NCBI GenBank assembly: GCA_002840975.1
Contig: PHDN01000012.1
Location: forward strand, 1-64,000
Reading direction: 5' to 3'
DNA from: Bacteroidetes bacterium HGW-Bacteroidetes-16
GTDB taxonomy: Bacteria > Bacteroidota > Bacteroidia > Bacteroidales > F082
Length of the DNA: 64,000 nt
The notes beneath the pieces are model-generated. The model had not been told where the DNA came from. It saw only the letters and a list, made by a program, of their open reading frames with translations, and did not search any database. Shown one piece after another: positions 43,924 through 53,556 of this stretch (its first letter is position 1; each line of letters opens with the position of its first letter). Position numbers and translations under genes: made by a program.

Positions 43924-45327
43924 CTAAATGGGAGCAACAAAGCTGATGAAGAATCCGGATTTTTTCTGTTTATTCATGGCGGCTTCCAATCGGATTACCA
44001 CATCATAATAGGTTACAAAATCGAGCCCCAACCCGGTTCCCCAGATCAATTGATTGGCCAATGGGTTTTGTTGGGAATATTGATAATCACTAACATAGCC
44101 CATATCAAAAAACACGTTAGCATAGAGGGCGAAGAAAATTTCACTAAATTTTTTTGATTTGATCCAGTTGATATGGTAGGTTTTCTGAGGAATCAATTCA
44201 AACTTCAGGTTTGATTTAATTAAACCCATGTTTTGACCATCAATAACATACAAATCGTATCCACGCACATTCAGGTCGTTATAACCCAGGCCTGAAGACA
44301 AGAAGTAAGGCCTGTTTCTATTTCCCGAGAGCCGGGTTGAAAAATTATAGGCAAAATACAAGCGACTTATGAGTGGAAAATAATGGTCGAATGTGGTGCC
44401 AACCCAAAGCACATCAATACCCTTCGAAAACAATCCCAAACCCATTTTTTGTATTTGCACATCAAAATAATACCCGTTTAAAGGATAAGGCTTGTAGTCG
44501 CGGAAGTCGAGTTTAAAGGTATAGGTAAGGCTGAAATATTGGCAGGTGGTGCCGATAGAGAAATCAGGATTTAGCTTCAGCAAGGTATCCTGAAATACAT
44601 AACTTGAATAACTGAATCCCAGATCATGTAAATAGTTGTATTTGGGCCGAAAGGTAACATTTGCACCTCCAAAAATAAAATTTCGTGCGTATTCATCCGG
44701 TGAACGATAATACACCGGCTTGTTGTTCACCGTACGATAAGGCACCTCATGATTAAAACGAACACCTCCTTTTAAAGAAAGTCCCGTTACCTGGTTTTTA
44801 TCCAGATATGGAACTATCCAATGACTGGCAAATACCATATCATAACCTGTTTGTAGCACAAAATTAAGCTTCTCCATTCTTCCCCTGAAATTTTCTACAC
44901 GTAAGTCGATTCCATAATTTAATCGCTTCAGGTCGCTTTTTTCAATCCAGGCATTCAGGTTGCGATCGGCAAATTGAATGATTGGAATAGGCCAGATATA
45001 CCACCGTTCAATCATAGAAATCCGGATATCGCACAATCCCCGGTCTACTGTTTTTGTGATGGTCACAAAATTAAACAGTGACCTGTTCAATAGATTTTGT
45101 CGGCTTTTTACAATCAAGCTATCGAGTTGTGATGGAAGATAGGATGTGCCAACGAAAAATTCCAGTTCGCGCATCACAATGTTGTCGCGAGTCATTTTGT
45201 TTCCTTCCAGGGTAATTGTATTCACCGCTATCTGGCCATCCAAACCACCATCGGTTAGCACACCGGCCAAAACCATCTGGGAAATCAGGAGAAAAAAAGT
45301 GGAAAATGTTGTTAAAACAACACGCAT
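43924..45327 (-). CDS. Omp85-family outer-membrane protein with a single POTRA
   Basis: 467 residues. A signal peptide (to about VLAGV) precedes one POTRA-like domain (about 35-115, VNTITLEGNKMTRDNIVMREL) and then a barrel of about 350 residues whose conserved part is SSGLGYNDLNVRGYDLYVIDG. It is related to BamA/TamA but far shorter. It may insert or translocate a specific client, or be a patatin-less relative of the Omp85 assembly family. It is coupled to the upstream CBS gene by a 2-base gap. Confidence 0.85.
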   Translation of the reverse strand: MRVVLTTFSTFFLLISQMVLAGVLTDGGLDGQIAVNTITLEGNKMTRDNIVMRELEFFVGTSYLPSQLDSLIVKSRQNLLNRSLFNFVTITKTVDRGLCDIRISMIERWYIWPIPIIQFADRNLNAWIEKSDLKRLNYGIDLRVENFRGRMEKLNFVLQTGYDMVFASHWIVPYLDKNQVTGLSLKGGVRFNHEVPYRTVNNKPVYYRSPDEYARNFIFGGANVTFRPKYNYLHDLGFSYSSYVFQDTLLKLNPDFSIGTTCQYFSLTYTFKLDFRDYKPYPLNGYYFDVQIQKMGLGLFSKGIDVLWVGTTFDHYFPLISRLYFAYNFSTRLSGNRNRPYFLSSGLGYNDLNVRGYDLYVIDGQNMGLIKSNLKFELIPQKTYHINWIKSKKFSEIFFALYANVFFDMGYVSDYQYSQQNPLANQLIWGTGLGLDFVTYYDVVIRLEAAMNKQKKSGFFISFVAPI

Positions 45328-45329
45328 AT

Positions 45330-45992
45330 TTACAGCTTAAGGTAATTCATTAATGAGTCGTAGTTTTCCTTCAGGTCTTCCTGGCTAATATCCTGGCCAA
45401 AAGAAGCATCGACCAGATAGCCAAAGCGGTCGAAGGTTTTGAGCATGGCACCAATATTTAATACACTTACCTTTATGATCACCTTAAGTTGTGTAGAATC
45501 GGGATGACTCTCCAGGAAAACGCTGAGTATCTTGGCGTTATTCGATTCAACGATGTTGGCTATCTCCGTTAAGCTATAATCATTTTCGCTCACCAGAAGA
45601 ATAATGACTCCTCCCGGATTATATACTGACAGGCTCTGTGAAAAAAACAAGAGCAGGTCGGTTGGCAAAATAGAGCCCAAATAATGGTTGTCATTGTCAA
45701 GAACAGGGGTTAGCGAAAGTTTCCGTTTTACAACAATATTCAACACGTCGTATACCGTGATATTTTCCTCCGCATAAAAATCTTCAAAATGGATCAGGCT
45801 TGATTCTAATTTCCTGCTAAAACCAACCAAACTAAATAGTTCCTTTTCGATGACCACACCGACAAACGTGCCACCATCGACAACCGGATAATGCCATACC
45901 TTATATTCGTCCATGCGTTTCAGGGCCTCCTCTACCGAATCGGTGAGTAACAAGGGCAAGACATCTTCATTTATCAGTTGTTTGGCTATCAT
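45330..45992 (-). CDS. CBS-domain protein
   Basis: 220 residues with two CBS motifs (about 1-60 and 70-130: WHYPVVDGGTFVGVV, LTPVLDNDNHYLGSI) and an ACT-like C-terminal domain (about 140-205). CBS pairs bind adenosine nucleotides, so it may sense energy charge for the operon it heads. This gene next to nadK is a conserved Bacteroidota arrangement. The molecular target is unknown. Confidence 0.88.
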   Translation of the reverse strand: MIAKQLINEDVLPLLLTDSVEEALKRMDEYKVWHYPVVDGGTFVGVVIEKELFSLVGFSRKLESSLIHFEDFYAEENITVYDVLNIVVKRKLSLTPVLDNDNHYLGSILPTDLLLFFSQSLSVYNPGGVIILLVSENDYSLTEIANIVESNNAKILSVFLESHPDSTQLKVIIKVSVLNIGAMLKTFDRFGYLVDASFGQDISQEDLKENYDSLMNYLKL

Positions 45993-46039
45993 GATGCAAA
46001 ACTAATATTTTGAGTTAAATCCCAATCATAAAATTGCCA

Positions 46040-46969
46040 CTAGGTGGTTAATTCGTCAAGCATGTGTAAATAGTTGGCATACCTGAATGGAAGAACTAAC
46101 CCCTCTGCCAGAGCTGCCTTCACGGCACATCCGGGTTCATCCACATGAATACAATTATTAAACCGGCAGTCATCCATCAGCTTCCTGAACTCAGGAAATC
46201 GCTGTCCCAGCTCCGATCTTCCAAACTCAACCAAACCAAATTCTTTCAGTCCGGGCGTATCAATTACAGCGCCTCCAAACTGTAGAGGAAACATCTCGGC
46301 AAAAGTGGTGGTATGCATTCCTTTTTCATGAAACGAAGAAATCAGGCCGGTTTTAAGATCCAACGTGTTGTCTACCATATTGATGAGTGCTGACTTTCCC
46401 ACACCCGAATGTCCCGAAAGCAACGAGACTTTGCCTGCCAACAACTCCTTAAACTCATTTATATGCAACCGGTCGACAACCGATGTAATCAAACACGGAT
46501 ATCCAATGGAACGGTAAAAGCTCACCAATTCGTTAAGCTGGTCAAGTGTGCCGGCATCATACAAATCCAATTTATTAAAAACCAACCTGGCCGGAATGTG
46601 ATAAGCTTCGGCGGTAACCAGTAACCGATCGATAAAACCGGTTGAGGTACGGGGTTTAACCAAAGAAACAATCACCACCATTTGGTCGATGTTGGCAGCA
46701 ATGATATGTGTGGCTTTGGAGAGGTTGGTGGCTTTTCGGATGAGGTGGTTTTTACGCTCTTCAATGAGAACTATATTCCCGGTATCCTCATTGGGCAGCA
46801 GTTCGATGGTCACCCGGTCGCCTACGGCAATCGGGTTGGTTGTGCGAATACCCTTTATCCTGAAAAGGCCTTTTAGCCTGCACTCCAACTTGCGGCCATC
46901 ATCGGTAAGTACTGTATACCAGCTTCCGGTTGATCGGAGCACCAATCCCCGCGTTGTCTGGTCATTCAT
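46040..46969 (-). CDS. rsgA: Small-ribosomal-subunit GTPase RsgA
   Basis: 309 residues of a circularly permuted GTPase: an OB fold (1-75), NKLD (132-135) before GHSGVGKS (186-193), then DTPGLKEFG, and a zinc site in CRFNNCIHVDEPGC. RsgA releases late assembly factors from the 30S subunit. The upstream gap contains no clear terminator for it. Confidence 0.96.
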   Translation of the reverse strand: MNDQTTRGLVLRSTGSWYTVLTDDGRKLECRLKGLFRIKGIRTTNPIAVGDRVTIELLPNEDTGNIVLIEERKNHLIRKATNLSKATHIIAANIDQMVVIVSLVKPRTSTGFIDRLLVTAEAYHIPARLVFNKLDLYDAGTLDQLNELVSFYRSIGYPCLITSVVDRLHINEFKELLAGKVSLLSGHSGVGKSALINMVDNTLDLKTGLISSFHEKGMHTTTFAEMFPLQFGGAVIDTPGLKEFGLVEFGRSELGQRFPEFRKLMDDCRFNNCIHVDEPGCAVKAALAEGLVLPFRYANYLHMLDELTT

Positions 46970-47123
46970 CTATATTGTGCATTTTGTGTTATTATGTTAT
47001 TGAAAGCAGTCCAACGAATTGAGTTTTATCAACTTTTTTTACCAGCATTTGAATTGTTGGACCTGCTACCCGGATAAATAAAAAAATTAATTTAATAAAA
47101 AGTTTAAAATTACAAACTATTCT

Positions 47124-47131
47124 TATATTTG
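47124..47131 (+). promoter_or_regulatory. Candidate -7 element for the PrsW-like gene
   Basis: TATATTTG matches TAnnTTTG exactly, 27 bases before the ATG at 47159. This location rules out the longer TTG-initiated frame from 47129. Confidence 0.5.
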
Positions 47132-47158
47132 AACCGGATTACCATAAAAACCCGTTCT

Positions 47159-47839
47159 ATGACACTTCTCAATTACATTTCATTTGTGGTTTCACCACTC
47201 CTCATTTTATTGTTTATTACATACCTGAGATTCAAATTTTCGATTGATAGTTTAAAAAACATTCGCAATGCCATTATTTTGGGTATGTTATGTGTTGTTT
47301 TGCTATTTATTGCCAACTATTTAATTGAGCTGGAATGGCACGGGAGTTACAGGAACATGCGACGCATGGCGTTTTTTGTGTTCGTGGTTACTGCATTCAG
47401 TTCGGAACTGGCTAAGTTTTTAGTACTAAAATCGGTATTTTACAAAATGAAGAACTTTGCCGGCCCACTCGAAGGCATCATTTATTCCATATTTATTAGT
47501 TTGGGATTTTCCACTTTAGCGGTGGTTCTGTATGCTTACGGGGTTGTCGGAGTTCCTGATCAGATTCATAATTTCTCATTATTTCTTTATACCTATCCCC
47601 TGGCCGCTGTGTTTTTTGGTATTACGATGGGATTTTTTGTCGGCATGGGGAAAATGCGCAAAAACGGTTTTATTGATAACAGCACCGGGTTGTTCCTCTC
47701 GACGTTTTTCCATGGGTTATTCTGTTTTGGGTTCATCACTTCCGACATCCGGTTACTTGTATTTATCGCTATAGGTTACCTTGTTATTGGAATTACACTT
47801 GTGTTTCAAGGAGTATCGCTACGGCTCGGCCAAAAATAA
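47159..47839 (+). CDS. PrsW-like intramembrane protease family protein
   Basis: 226 residues with about seven membrane helices. Three blocks parallel PrsW: SSELAKFLVLK (equivalent of EExxK), FAGPLEGIIYSIFISLGFS and TFFHGLF. The first acidic residue of the usual EE pair is Ser here, while the second Glu and the histidine are kept, so catalysis is uncertain. It ends back-to-back with dprA with no spare base between the two stop codons. Confidence 0.7.
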   Translation: MTLLNYISFVVSPLLILLFITYLRFKFSIDSLKNIRNAIILGMLCVVLLFIANYLIELEWHGSYRNMRRMAFFVFVVTAFSSELAKFLVLKSVFYKMKNFAGPLEGIIYSIFISLGFSTLAVVLYAYGVVGVPDQIHNFSLFLYTYPLAAVFFGITMGFFVGMGKMRKNGFIDNSTGLFLSTFFHGLFCFGFITSDIRLLVFIAIGYLVIGITLVFQGVSLRLGQK

Positions 47840-48943
47840 TCAGGGAATAATCTTATATAGCTTTCCCGGAAGACTTTTAACCATTCCTTCAAATTCAAGG
47901 TTCAACAATGCACTTGCCACTTTTGAGGGTGGCATGGCCGTGCTGACAATCAAATGATCCATCCCGACCGCTTTTTTTGAATCCATCAGAGCCAGAAGTC
48001 GTTTCTCATCTTCGGAAAGTTCAACAAAAAGGCTGGTCTGTGATTTTGTTTGCACTTTGCGGTCGTCCCAACCCATGATGTAAGAAATATCTTTTGCCGA
48101 TTCAGCAAGTGCGGCCCTGTTTGACTTGATCAGCATATTGCAACCTTTGGAATATTCATCGTTGGTACGTCCGGGAACGGCAAAAGCATCCCGGTTATAG
48201 GAGTTGGCGAGGGTTGCCGTGATCATGGCACCTCCTTTTATGCCCGATTCAATCACCACCACAGCATCACAAATGCCGGCCACAATCCGGTTTCGCTTAG
48301 GAAAATTCTCCCTGTCGGGGTTGGTTCCTGATGGAAATTCAGTCAATAACCCTCCATTTTCCAACATGCTCATGGCCAGTTTTTGGTGCTGAAATGGGTA
48401 TATCCTGTCAAGGCCATGGCCCATCACACCGATGGTATCCATCCCACATTCGAGTGCCTTTCGGTGGGCACAGCTATCGATCCCATAGGCCAGCCCGCTC
48501 ACCACCACCACATCTTTTAACTTTAGATCCGCGATCATCTCTTCGCAGCGCTCACGACCATAATCCGAAGCTTTTCGCGTACCCACAAATGCAATCATCC
48601 GCGGCGCATTCAGGTTAGCAGTACCTTTATAATACAGCATTAAAGGGCCATCTTCACAATTCAATAACCGCTGGGGATAGTTGCTATCGGTAAAAAACAA
48701 GGGTTGGACCTCATTTTTCTCGATAAACAGGATTTCCTTTTCAACAACATGAAACACATGCTGGCTTAAAACACTGTTGACTGTTGCCTGACCAATACCA
48801 GGAATCTTTAATAAAGCCGAGCGACTTTCAAGAAAAACAGCCTCTACTCCACCACAATAGGCAACCAAACGTTTGCCGTTGACATCGCCTACGCCAGGAA
48901 TTAATGTAAGTGCAATTTGATATGAAAGCAGGTCAGGTTCCAT
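47840..48943 (-). CDS. dprA: DNA-processing protein DprA
   Basis: 367 residues from the ATG giving MEPDLLSYQ; the longer frame starts at TTG. An N-terminal HhH-like helical domain (about 10-70, LIPGVGDVNGK, IPGIGQATV) precedes the Rossmann DprA fold with VGTRKASDYG, VVSGLAYGIDSCAHRKAL, GHGLDRIYP and PKRNRIVAGICDAVVVIES, then a winged-helix tail (about 300-367). DprA loads RecA on incoming single-stranded DNA during natural transformation. Confidence 0.95.
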   Translation of the reverse strand: MEPDLLSYQIALTLIPGVGDVNGKRLVAYCGGVEAVFLESRSALLKIPGIGQATVNSVLSQHVFHVVEKEILFIEKNEVQPLFFTDSNYPQRLLNCEDGPLMLYYKGTANLNAPRMIAFVGTRKASDYGRERCEEMIADLKLKDVVVVSGLAYGIDSCAHRKALECGMDTIGVMGHGLDRIYPFQHQKLAMSMLENGGLLTEFPSGTNPDRENFPKRNRIVAGICDAVVVIESGIKGGAMITATLANSYNRDAFAVPGRTNDEYSKGCNMLIKSNRAALAESAKDISYIMGWDDRKVQTKSQTSLFVELSEDEKRLLALMDSKKAVGMDHLIVSTAMPPSKVASALLNLEFEGMVKSLPGKLYKIIP

Positions 48944-49027
48944 TAGATCAAAATTATCATTTTTTTTCAAAGTCAGTAGTTCTCACGATAAATAATAAAG
49001 TGTGACAGGTTTGACTATTTTTGCCGG

Positions 49028-50152
49028 ATGCAGGAAACACAAAAGACGGTGGTGGTTTGCCCCATGGATTGGGGTTTAGGTCATGCTACACGCATGGTTC
49101 CTGTCATTGAACTGATGTTGCAAGCCGGAGCCAGAGTGATTATTGCTGCCGACAAAAGGCCATTGGCCTTCTTAAAACAGCGGTTTCCTGAGTGCATTTT
49201 TGAACAATTGACGGGGTTTAGTCCAAAATATCCCAGGTTAGGTGCACTGATGCCATTTGTTATGGTGGCTAACCTGCCAAAAATGATGTTTCAGGCCCAT
49301 CGTGCCCGCATCCATTTAAAAGACATCATCAGAAAACATCGCGTGGCGGTGGTTATTTCGGACAACCGTTACGAATTGCATTCAACTGGCGTATATTCAG
49401 TCTTCGTGACACATCAACTCCATATTCAAACCAGGGGCTGGCAAAGATTGTTTGACCCGCTTATTTCAAAAATAATCAATCACTACTTTGTTAAGTTTAA
49501 CGAGCTATGGATTCCTGACACAGCAGGGACTCATAATCTGGGAGGAATTTTGTCGCATCCTGCGTTGAACCTTCCGGTAAAACAGACTTATATCGGACTT
49601 TTAACCCGGTTTTCGCAACAAAAGACGAGATCACAAAAAACCGGTTATGAGCTCGTTATTCTGCTTTCGGGTCCTGAGCCACAACGCACCCTACTTGAAA
49701 AAAACATGATGCAACAGGCTCTTTCGTTAAATGTGAACGCGGTGATCGTTCAGGGGAAGCCCGAAATGGAGGAAGATGTACAACATCATCGCCTGCGGGT
49801 TATTTCTCACGCCGATGACCAAACGATGGCCTCCTTTATTTATGGTGCAGAACTTGTAGTTTGTCGCCCCGGATACAGTACCCTGATGGATTTAACCGTC
49901 CAGCAAAAAAAGGCAGCCTTTATACCCACACCCGGCCAAACAGAGCAGGAATACCTGGCCAGGAAACTGTTTGCTGAAGGACGTGCTTACTACGACACTC
50001 AGGATCACTTCAATTTGAAAACAGCTTTCGAAACCAGGGAACGATTTATCGGACTTTCAGGTTTTAAACAGGAAAATTCGCTTCAGGTGGCCATCGACAG
50101 ATTGCTTGATCAGAATTTGCCAAAAAATACCAACTTGGATGAAGGCACCTGA
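49028..50152 (+). CDS. MurG-like (GT28-type) glycosyltransferase
   Basis: 374 residues with a GT-B fold. The N-terminal PMDWGLGHATRMVPVI is typical of glycosyltransferases of the MurG/UDP-GlcNAc group; the C-terminal domain has VILLSGPEPQ and VVCRPGYSTLMDL with a PTPGQTEQEY acceptor loop. It probably uses UDP-GlcNAc or a related donor on a lipid acceptor. TATTTTTG ends 4 bases before the ATG, suggesting a very short leader. The next gene overlaps its 3' end. Confidence 0.85.
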   Translation: MQETQKTVVVCPMDWGLGHATRMVPVIELMLQAGARVIIAADKRPLAFLKQRFPECIFEQLTGFSPKYPRLGALMPFVMVANLPKMMFQAHRARIHLKDIIRKHRVAVVISDNRYELHSTGVYSVFVTHQLHIQTRGWQRLFDPLISKIINHYFVKFNELWIPDTAGTHNLGGILSHPALNLPVKQTYIGLLTRFSQQKTRSQKTGYELVILLSGPEPQRTLLEKNMMQQALSLNVNAVIVQGKPEMEEDVQHHRLRVISHADDQTMASFIYGAELVVCRPGYSTLMDLTVQQKKAAFIPTPGQTEQEYLARKLFAEGRAYYDTQDHFNLKTAFETRERFIGLSGFKQENSLQVAIDRLLDQNLPKNTNLDEGT

Positions 50153-50543
50153 AAAATGGATCAATCAGGTTGGGAAACACCTCAGCAGACCCGTTTGGAA
50201 TATAGTGGGAAGTGCCTTTGTGTTGCTGGGCATCATCGGGATATTTGTACCCCTGTTGCCGACTACCATATTTCTTTTGTTGGGTGCCGCGTGTTATAAT
50301 AAAGGTTCACAGCGTTTCCATCATTGGCTCGTAAACAACCGTGTTTTGGGACCCTACATCGCTAATTTTAAAAAGGACAACGGCATTCCGTTACAAGCGA
50401 AAATAAAAGCCATTGTGTTTTTGTGGATCACGATTGGAATTTCCATCTACTTCGTTAACATAATTCACGTCAGGATCATATTACTCCTGGTGGCCATCGG
50501 GGTGAGTATTTTTCTACTCACACGAAAAACCCTCAAATCATGA
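50139..50543 (+). CDS. DUF454/YbaN-family membrane protein
   Basis: 134 residues from ATG 50139, overlapping the stop of the glycosyltransferase by 14 bases. It has an N-terminal helix pair with the family sequence LGIIGIFVPLLPTTIFLLLGAACYNKGS and a C-terminal helix pair. The family is inner-membrane and of unknown function. Overlap implies translational coupling to the glycosyltransferase. Confidence 0.88.
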   Translation: MKAPEKWINQVGKHLSRPVWNIVGSAFVLLGIIGIFVPLLPTTIFLLLGAACYNKGSQRFHHWLVNNRVLGPYIANFKKDNGIPLQAKIKAIVFLWITIGISIYFVNIIHVRIILLLVAIGVSIFLLTRKTLKS

Positions 50544-50585
50544 AACCGTAAAACCGCTACTTTTAACATCTAAATAAAGACTCCT

Positions 50586-51314
50586 ATGCTGATAGAAAAA
50601 GACATGAAACTGGCCGATGTGCTACACCACGACCATAACCTGATCCCCGTGATCAGCCGGTTTGGGATCAAGCTGGGATTTGGAGAGAACACCATCGAAG
50701 AAATTTGTGCCGCCCAACAACTCGACTCCGATTTTTTACTCACCATTCTAAACACCTTCCACGACCCCCTGTTTTTTGCCGACAGGCATTTAAAATCTTT
50801 CCCGGTAGGTTTGCTTATCAGCTATCTGAAAGAAACCCACAAGAATTATCTCAACGAACGCCTGCCTTATATCGCTTTGCTAATTAACCGGCTCACCGAG
50901 ACTTCATCCGACCACAAGACTGCTTATCAGTTGCTTATGAACTTTTTTGTGGAATACAAAAAAGAACTGACAAAGCATATTGAGCGTGAAGAAAAAGTGG
51001 TTTATCCTTACGTACTTCAATTGGAAGTCGCAATTGCTTCAGGAACCACATCCGATGCCTTGCTGCAGCAGGTAAATACTTACTCCATCACCGATTACGA
51101 AGAGGAACATGAAAATGTAGAGGAAAAATTGTTCGACCTGAAGAACATCATCCTCAAATACCTCCCTCCTACTACCGACCAAAACCTGTGCTTTACCATT
51201 TTGCATGAGCTGTTTATTTTGGAGAAAGACCTCAATGAACATGCGCGCATCGAAGACACCATCCTGGTACCGAAGGTGGAAGAAATGGAACAAATCATAA
51301 ATAAACGTGGGTAG
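50586..51314 (+). CDS. Hemerythrin-domain protein, RIC/ScdA-like
   Basis: 242 residues. An N-terminal segment (1-60) resembles ScdA_N (RFGIKLGFGENTIEEIC) but lacks the paired cysteines of the usual motif. The C-terminal hemerythrin bundle offers ligands in ETHKNY, HIEREEKVVYP, EEHENVEE and NEHARIEDTILVP. RIC/YtfE proteins bind a di-iron centre and repair iron-sulfur clusters after nitrosative or oxidative stress. A LuxR-type regulator gene follows after 3 bases. Confidence 0.85.
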   Translation: MLIEKDMKLADVLHHDHNLIPVISRFGIKLGFGENTIEEICAAQQLDSDFLLTILNTFHDPLFFADRHLKSFPVGLLISYLKETHKNYLNERLPYIALLINRLTETSSDHKTAYQLLMNFFVEYKKELTKHIEREEKVVYPYVLQLEVAIASGTTSDALLQQVNTYSITDYEEEHENVEEKLFDLKNIILKYLPPTTDQNLCFTILHELFILEKDLNEHARIEDTILVPKVEEMEQIINKRG

Positions 51315-51317
51315 GCC

Positions 51318-51923
51318 ATGGCGAAGACAATAAAAATCGTGCTGATCGAACAGGCTTTCTTACTGGCAGCCGGAATAGAATCTCTGGTCAGCGAGCTGCA
51401 TGGCGTTTTTGTAGAGCAGGTATACCATGGATCGGAACATTCCCTTACCGATAAAGTATTGGGGCACAAACCCGATGTAATCATCGTTGATCCGCATGCG
51501 ATTGAAAACCAGCTTCTTTCGGTGGTAAAAAACTTTCAACAGGAACCAGATATCAAACTGGTCGGGTTGCTATCCACCAAGGCTCCCGACAACATAAAAA
51601 GTCGATTTGCTTATCACCTTAACCGCGATGACTGTAAGTTTGACCTCTTGGAGAACCTCAAAAAAATCATCGGCAACAGCCTGGAGAAACCGGCTAAAAA
51701 AAACCGGATTCTGAGTAACCGTGAAATCGAGTTGCTCAAACAGGTTTGTTTGGGAAACACCAATCAGGAAATTGCCGACAAGTTGTTTTTAAGTGTTCAT
51801 ACCGTGATGACTCACCGCAAAAACATCACCAAAAAGCTGGGCATCAAAACGGTAAGTGGTTTAACCGTGTATGCGCTGATGAATAACCTGGTTGATATTC
51901 GGGAGGTGGAGAATAGGGGTTGA
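51318..51923 (+). CDS. LuxR-type response-regulator-like protein
   Basis: 201 residues: a receiver-like domain (1-115) with a candidate phospho-acceptor in VIIVDPHAI (about Asp57), and a LuxR helix-turn-helix (about 138-200, LSNREIELLKQVCLGNTNQE). The acidic pocket at the N terminus reads IEQ rather than the usual ED/DD, so phosphorylation may be lost. It is co-transcribed with the hemerythrin gene, suggesting a regulator of that stress response. Confidence 0.85.
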   Translation: MAKTIKIVLIEQAFLLAAGIESLVSELHGVFVEQVYHGSEHSLTDKVLGHKPDVIIVDPHAIENQLLSVVKNFQQEPDIKLVGLLSTKAPDNIKSRFAYHLNRDDCKFDLLENLKKIIGNSLEKPAKKNRILSNREIELLKQVCLGNTNQEIADKLFLSVHTVMTHRKNITKKLGIKTVSGLTVYALMNNLVDIREVENRG

Positions 51924-51973
51924 ATGAATTATCCCATCGCTTTCCAATAGCACATTTTGTCCGGGCGTTGTGG

Positions 51974-53488
51974 TTACAATGACCTTTTTAAAAACTTACC
52001 TGTTTGAATTACTTGATCATTTTGCTGAACTTTATATATATAATAGCCGTCCGATAAATTTGTAATACCGATAGAAATCAAGTTACCAGAACCTTCTATT
52101 TGCTTATCAAAAACCTTTCTCCCATCTGGCTTAAAAATTAAAATTCGTGCCGACTGCTTTAACTTACCCGACAGTGGAATATTTATTTGTTCCTTAGCCG
52201 GATTAGGAAAAGCAAGTATATCAGTGTTGTTATCATTAGTTTGAGATATTTTGGTTATCAATTCCATATCCTCCCGCTGCATTTTTATAATATGTACATC
52301 ACGCTCATTGTTATTTACCAGATAGTCATACCTCATGGCATATAATAAACAGCCCCCATCAGAAGCTGGGATGATTCCATTCAGCCAGTACATGGCGTCC
52401 CCGCCATATTGTTTATAACCCAGTAAATTAAGGGCTGTATCGATTAAATACAATTCTATTAGGCTGGGCTGTTCCGGAAAAAAAGCCAAATGACTTACAT
52501 ATCCCCCAATATAAATGGTGGTATCATTAACAGTGGCCATGCTGGTTTGATAAGCCGGGTAATCAGAGGTGTCAGGTTTGCCCACAATTAATTGTTTTAG
52601 AATAGTACCGGCCGTGTCAACGGCAAAAACACCAAGGCTACAGTCATCTACCCGTTTCCCGACTGTATCTTTTGCTTTTGTAGAAAGTAAAAAAACGGTA
52701 TCGTTTAACCAAATATCGCTACTTGCTTCAATCCCACGTATGTATCTATTAGGGGACTCTTTTGGTACATTGGTAAACCCTGTTTTATTAAAAAGGCTGT
52801 CCATCCGAAAGAGCTCAACATCGGAGGTGGATGAATCAAAACGCCCCCCAATTACCATATATTCACCTGTGGCCGGAATAGAGGTTAGTTCTCGTGCCCA
52901 TTGTGAGGTCCAAGATATATGTTGAGGTGACCTTGTCATCAAGGTATCTCCCTCAATATTGAACTTGATCATCCAAAGGTCACTAAAATTTGTAACGGGA
53001 TCCTTAAATATGCGTGTACCTGCCACCACATAGGTTGAATCGATGTCACAATAGAGACTGTTTAAAAAACAATTTTGATACAAACTGTCCTCGATATAGA
53101 AACTTTTTTCAAAGATGGTATTTAAATCAGCGTCCGTTTTTACAACCCATAGATAATTATTTATTCGAAAATCTGAGGTACTATAAACACCAAAGAACAA
53201 ATAATTCCCATCAGGTGTTTGGGTAACTAAATTAAAATACCCAAGAGTATCGGTACTTATGAACCTTCTTGATATATAATTTCCTTCTGGGAGAATTTTT
53301 ATTACAAGCGGGTTATAGTTCTGCATATAATTGCCTATAAGACCACATAAAACAAAATTTCCTTCGGAATCCTGAATGCCATCAAATAGTTCTTCATCAT
53401 CATTAGTTCCGTATGTAAATTCAAAGGAGTTTTGACCTACCGCCGTGATAGTCCAGAAACTAAATAGCAAAACCATTATATTCTTCAT
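51974..53488 (-). CDS. T9SS-sorted protein with repeated propeller-like sequence
   Basis: 504 residues. A signal peptide (to about AVGQN) is followed by beta-rich repeats with phrases such as FDGIQDSEGNFVLCG and QTPDGNYLFFGVYS, consistent with a beta-propeller-like fold. Residues about 425-504 form a type A T9SS sorting domain (AFPNPAKEQINIPL, ITNLSDGYYIYKV, ending in GKFLKRSL). It would be exported through T9SS and attached to or released from the surface. Substrate unknown. Confidence 0.85.
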   Translation of the reverse strand: MKNIMVLLFSFWTITAVGQNSFEFTYGTNDDEELFDGIQDSEGNFVLCGLIGNYMQNYNPLVIKILPEGNYISRRFISTDTLGYFNLVTQTPDGNYLFFGVYSTSDFRINNYLWVVKTDADLNTIFEKSFYIEDSLYQNCFLNSLYCDIDSTYVVAGTRIFKDPVTNFSDLWMIKFNIEGDTLMTRSPQHISWTSQWARELTSIPATGEYMVIGGRFDSSTSDVELFRMDSLFNKTGFTNVPKESPNRYIRGIEASSDIWLNDTVFLLSTKAKDTVGKRVDDCSLGVFAVDTAGTILKQLIVGKPDTSDYPAYQTSMATVNDTTIYIGGYVSHLAFFPEQPSLIELYLIDTALNLLGYKQYGGDAMYWLNGIIPASDGGCLLYAMRYDYLVNNNERDVHIIKMQREDMELITKISQTNDNNTDILAFPNPAKEQINIPLSGKLKQSARILIFKPDGRKVFDKQIEGSGNLISIGITNLSDGYYIYKVQQNDQVIQTGKFLKRSL

Positions 53489-53556
53489 AACACTTTTTTT
53501 CTTTGTTTATCATTCAATTAATTCACAAGATACTTGATTTATATCAAATTAATAAT

